From contig NZ_CP063189.1 in assembly GCF_028609805.1 (NCBI RefSeq), forward strand, positions 620,001-684,000: DNA of 64,000 nt, written 5' to 3'. Positions 61,670 through 64,000 of the stretch are shown one piece after another. This stretch comes from Corynebacterium massiliense DSM 45435 (GTDB lineage Bacteria > Actinomycetota > Actinomycetes > Mycobacteriales > Mycobacteriaceae). The position numbers and the translations under genes are program-made. Position 1 is the first letter of the stretch; each line of letters begins with the position of its first letter. The notes below the pieces were generated by a model, which saw only the letters and a program-made list of their open reading frames with translations, searched no databases and was not told where the DNA came from.

Positions 61670-62593
61670 ATGGCACGCGCTGTACGTACTTATTCGCGGG
61701 CGGGCGGTGCGCTGATCCTCCAGCTGACCGCCGCGCTCGCGCTCGCAAGCTGCACCATCGGTGACGGTTCGTCCCCGTCAGACGACCGGGACGCCACGCT
61801 TTCCGATGCCCCCTCGACCGTCACCACCGTGGTCACTCCAACGTCCTCGACCGCCGCAGAAGAACCGGATCCTGCCGGCTCGGAGGCGCGCACGGACGAC
61901 GCTGCATTGAAGGACGCGGTGGCAGCGGCCATCGACACCTACGGCGGCCAGGCAGGCATCGCGGTGTTTGACGGCGCTGAGGTGCACTCCGCCGGAACGA
62001 CGGAGGGATACCCGGCCTGGTCGACCTCGAAGGTCCCGGTGGCCATCGCGGCACAGCGCGCCGGGGTGGCCGATGCGCACACAATCTCGCAGGCGATCAC
62101 CTACTCCGACAATCAGGCTGCGGAGTCCTTGTGGGCTGCGCTCGGCGATCCGGCTGCGGCGGGGGCCGCGGCAAACGAGGTGTTGCGCGACGGCGGCGAC
62201 GAAGAAACCACTGTGCAGACTGAAAAGGTGCGCCCCGAATTTACCGCCTTCGGCCAAACCCACTGGGGGCTAGAAAACCAGGCGCGTTTCGCCCACGCGC
62301 TACCCGAGATCGCGGGGGCAGGGCCCGTCTTAGAGGCGATGCGCGCTGACGACCCAGCCCAAGCCTATGGCCTGCGCACCCTCGACGGCGCGGCGCTGAA
62401 AGGAGGCTGGGGCCCGGACGAAACCGGAGCTTACGACGTCGTGCAGATAGGCCGCGTGCAGCTGGGCGGAAAAGACGTCGGGGTGGCCGTCTATGCCCAT
62501 GCCGGCGACGGTACGTACGAGACCGCCCAACAGGAGCTGAGCTACCTGGCTCAGAAAGTTTCCGGGGAAAAATCGGGGACCAGTGCGCACTAA
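61670..62593 (+). CDS. Lipoprotein with SxxK serine-hydrolase-like domain
   Basis: 307 aa. Lipobox LASC (Cys about 28) anchors the protein to the outside, then a Ser/Thr/Pro/Asp linker (30-75). The remaining domain resembles penicillin-binding or class A beta-lactamase-like proteins. STSK near 124-127 is the SxxK motif and SDN near 145-147 matches the SxN motif, with a possible KGG near 245. No KTG triad is clear. It may be an actinobacterial secreted D,D-peptidase-like protein. Function not proven. It is 45 nt after purH. Confidence 0.65.
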   Translation: MARAVRTYSRAGGALILQLTAALALASCTIGDGSSPSDDRDATLSDAPSTVTTVVTPTSSTAAEEPDPAGSEARTDDAALKDAVAAAIDTYGGQAGIAVFDGAEVHSAGTTEGYPAWSTSKVPVAIAAQRAGVADAHTISQAITYSDNQAAESLWAALGDPAAAGAAANEVLRDGGDEETTVQTEKVRPEFTAFGQTHWGLENQARFAHALPEIAGAGPVLEAMRADDPAQAYGLRTLDGAALKGGWGPDETGAYDVVQIGRVQLGGKDVGVAVYAHAGDGTYETAQQELSYLAQKVSGEKSGTSAH

Positions 62594-62656
62594 GCCTGCG
62601 AAATAGTCCAGATTCGGTAATGTTCCACACAGCAACCTACAAGAAAGGACGCGATC

Positions 62657-63658
62657 GTGGCGCATTACGATCTCTACGAGTCTCTCGGCTTGGACACGTC
62701 GAGTTCTACCGCTGACCTTGCAAGCCAGCTCGATTCCCGCATCGAGGACCTGCGTTCCCAGGGCGTAACCGATGGGGACGCGCGCATCGAGGAAGTCAAG
62801 ACGGCCCGCACCGTGCTTGGCGATGACACCCTTCGTTCCAAGCACGACTCCCGCCTGCAGGACACCAGCGCGCCGGACATGCAGATTTCTGATCTGCTGT
62901 CACTGGCTCACACCGGACTCTTCACTGACGAGCAGGCCCAGCAGCCGCAATCGCTGTTCGGCCAGGAAATGCCGTCGGGCCCGCAGGGCTACCCGCAGCA
63001 GGGGCAGCCGCACTACGGCTACTCGCAGCAGGGGCAGCCGCAGCCGGGATTCCCACAGCCGGGATACCCGCAACAGGGGTACTCGCAGCAGAGCGCCTCG
63101 CAGTTCGGCGCGGAGAAGATGAGCAGGCTACTCGCTGACTCGGAGATCGCTGGGGTGAAAGACGCCCCGAAGTCCATCCAGTGGGTCACCATTTTGGGCT
63201 TTGTTGCCGCGGTTCTGTCCGCGTTGTCGGTGCTGATCGCGGCCTTCTGGGTGCGCTCGGTCATCGAGGTAGGCAGCGTGGGCGGCAAGGTGCTGGGCGG
63301 AGTCGCGGGAGACTTCTTCGGTGACGAAATCGGAGACTCCGTCACTGGTTTCTTCGGTGGCAACGATTTCATCGCGCCGCTCATCGCCGCTATCGTGACG
63401 TTCCTTGTCGTGCACGCACTCTGGGGCCTGAGCGCCGCGGGTGCGGCCGCCAAGCCGGCAGGCGACTTCTCGCGTTGGATTCTCATCGCGAAGACCGGCG
63501 TCATGATCATCGCGGACCTCGCAGCCATCATTGGCGGTATGGGCGCGCTCGTCTACTTCATCATCATCCTGCTGCCTATTCACGTGGCCGTGTTGGTTCT
63601 GCTGTGCCTGGGCGGCAGTACCACGTGGTTCAAGACTGGGGCAGCGAGCGCTAGCTAA
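62657..63658 (+). CDS. Q-rich membrane protein with J-domain-like N-terminus
   Basis: 333 aa. Residues 1-75 (HYDLYESLGLDTSSSTADL ... RTVLGDDTLRSKHDSRL) look like a degenerate DnaJ-type domain, without an HPD motif. Residues about 105-155 are a repetitive GYPQQGQP / PGYPQQGYSQQ stretch. Three or four hydrophobic segments then follow (about 175-200, 235-260, 270-325). The overall plan suggests an envelope or cytoskeleton-associated protein, but I do not recognise a family. Confidence 0.6.
   Translation: MAHYDLYESLGLDTSSSTADLASQLDSRIEDLRSQGVTDGDARIEEVKTARTVLGDDTLRSKHDSRLQDTSAPDMQISDLLSLAHTGLFTDEQAQQPQSLFGQEMPSGPQGYPQQGQPHYGYSQQGQPQPGFPQPGYPQQGYSQQSASQFGAEKMSRLLADSEIAGVKDAPKSIQWVTILGFVAAVLSALSVLIAAFWVRSVIEVGSVGGKVLGGVAGDFFGDEIGDSVTGFFGGNDFIAPLIAAIVTFLVVHALWGLSAAGAAAKPAGDFSRWILIAKTGVMIIADLAAIIGGMGALVYFIIILLPIHVAVLVLLCLGGSTTWFKTGAASAS
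62985..63105 (+). repeat. PQQGQP/GYPQQ tandem repeat
   Basis: About eight imperfect units rich in CAG and CCG codons, coding for G-Y/F-P/S-Q-P/Q with G-Q-P. It is the low-complexity section of the Q-rich protein and a probable site of length variation. Confidence 0.7.
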
Positions 63659-63681
63659 CCCGCGGGCACGGAAAACACAAC

Positions 63682-63721
63682 AAAGCCGCCGTCTTCCTGG
63701 AAGTGAGGAGGCGGCGGCTTT
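63682..63721. terminator. Terminator between the Q-rich protein gene and rpsR
   Basis: AAAGCCGCC (63682-63690) is perfectly complementary to GGCGGCTTT (63713-63721), with further pairing inside. A/T flanks on both sides suggest bidirectional action for the two convergent genes. Confidence 0.85.
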
Positions 63722-63786
63722 GTGTGCTTTTACCGTGTCACACTTACCAGCGGCAAAAGTGCGCTGTTGATACCCCGGCTAAATGT

Positions 63787-64000
63787 TTAGCGGGCGGTGA
63801 ACGGCAGGAGAGCCATCTCGCGTGCGTTCTTCACGGCGGTGGCGACCTGGCGCTGCTGGCGCGGGGTCAGGCCGGTGACGCGGCGAGAGCGGATCTTGTG
63901 ACGATCCGAGATGAACAGGCGCAGGGTCTTGGTGTCCTTGTAGTCCACCTTCTCGATGCCCTCTGCCTTGAGCGGGTTCTTCTTGGAACGACGGGTCTGC
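63787..64000 (-). CDS. rpsR: 30S ribosomal protein S18 (5' end outside the window)
   Basis: The stop TAA is at 63787-63789 (minus strand), and 70 codons are visible up to the window edge. The N-terminal part of S18 is missing because the window ends. The visible peptide has [18 protein letters not shown], then GKI-equivalent [12 protein letters not shown] and [23 protein letters not shown], a clear S18 end. In C. glutamicum rpsR is part of a ribosomal protein cluster near amtR; the same is expected outside the window. Confidence 0.93.
   Translation of the reverse strand, partial: QTRRSKKNPLKAEGIEKVDYKDTKTLRLFISDRHKIRSRRVTGLTPRQQRQVATAVKNAREMALLPFTAR

Noticed and set aside
62985-63105. CRISPR-like regular repeats
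   Set aside because: The units are short, in frame and code for PQQGQP; no spacers or cas genes exist in the window.

Overview
The window is chromosomal DNA of a high-GC actinobacterium, almost certainly a Corynebacterium. Evidence is the 16S/23S sequence type, the long actinobacterial insertion in the 23S (helix 54 area), the actinobacterial families SepH, mycoredoxin, Rpf, PerM (DUF6350), DUF3239, DUF2771 and DUF3027, and a gene order like C. glutamicum around rpf1-cspB-serC-gltA-fkpA-mrx1-folA-thyA-cysQ-lhr-pgi-pcrA-purN-purH. Most of the window is conserved core; no prophage, transposase, CRISPR array or plasmid gene is visible.

Layout. 1-7134: an AbgT-type transporter with an M20 amidohydrolase, then a four-gene siderophore ABC importer (lipoprotein, two permeases, ATPase) behind DtxR-like iron boxes. 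7135-12905: a complete rrn operon (16S-23S-5S, no tRNA in the spacer) with boxA-like elements and a very strong terminator. 13364-18068: a two-gene ABC exporter, a DUF3239 membrane protein, and a three-gene secreted/membrane cassette (DUF6230, DUF6114, third exported protein). 18054-26173: the XPB helicase and its usual neighbour, the helicase-associated 702-aa protein, separated here by an XRE regulator/membrane protein/NatAB-like ABC module and a DUF222-HNH gene. 26239-31547: a small conserved protein, rpf1, a cold-shock protein, DUF2771, a glutamine-cyclotransferase lipoprotein, DUF3027 and a purine permease. 31641-38371: a class-III aminotransferase whose only credible start is ATA, a TrmH methyltransferase, an unrecognised protein, sepH, serC and gltA. 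38571-44749: fkpA, an aldo/keto reductase, a membrane-anchored serine-hydrolase-like protein, a Tat-exported DUF1906 protein, tRNA-Arg(CCT), then mrx1-folA-thyA and cysQ. 44798-55388: lhr, a Nei-type glycosylase, YccF, pgi and pcrA. 55385-64000: two secreted M23 peptidases, perM-purN-purH, a lipoprotein with a SxxK motif, a Q-rich J-like membrane protein and the 3' part of rpsR.

How the genes fit together. DNA repair is well represented (XPB and partner, Lhr, Nei, PcrA). Envelope growth and division form a second theme: Rpf1, two LytM-like M23 enzymes, SepH, PerM and two SxxK proteins. Near-identical GTAACG/GTTACG pairs with a 10-bp period lie upstream of both rpf1 and one M23 gene, suggesting shared control, possibly by MtrA. 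Thymidylate/folate (thyA-folA) and purine synthesis (purN-purH) are operonic.

The most unusual signal is not a gene. A short motif, CATCGnCAAGC, occurs at least 35 times on both strands, in several coding frames and once between genes. That is far above the 1-2 copies of its 8-base core expected from base composition. It looks like a dispersed functional DNA word of unknown role.
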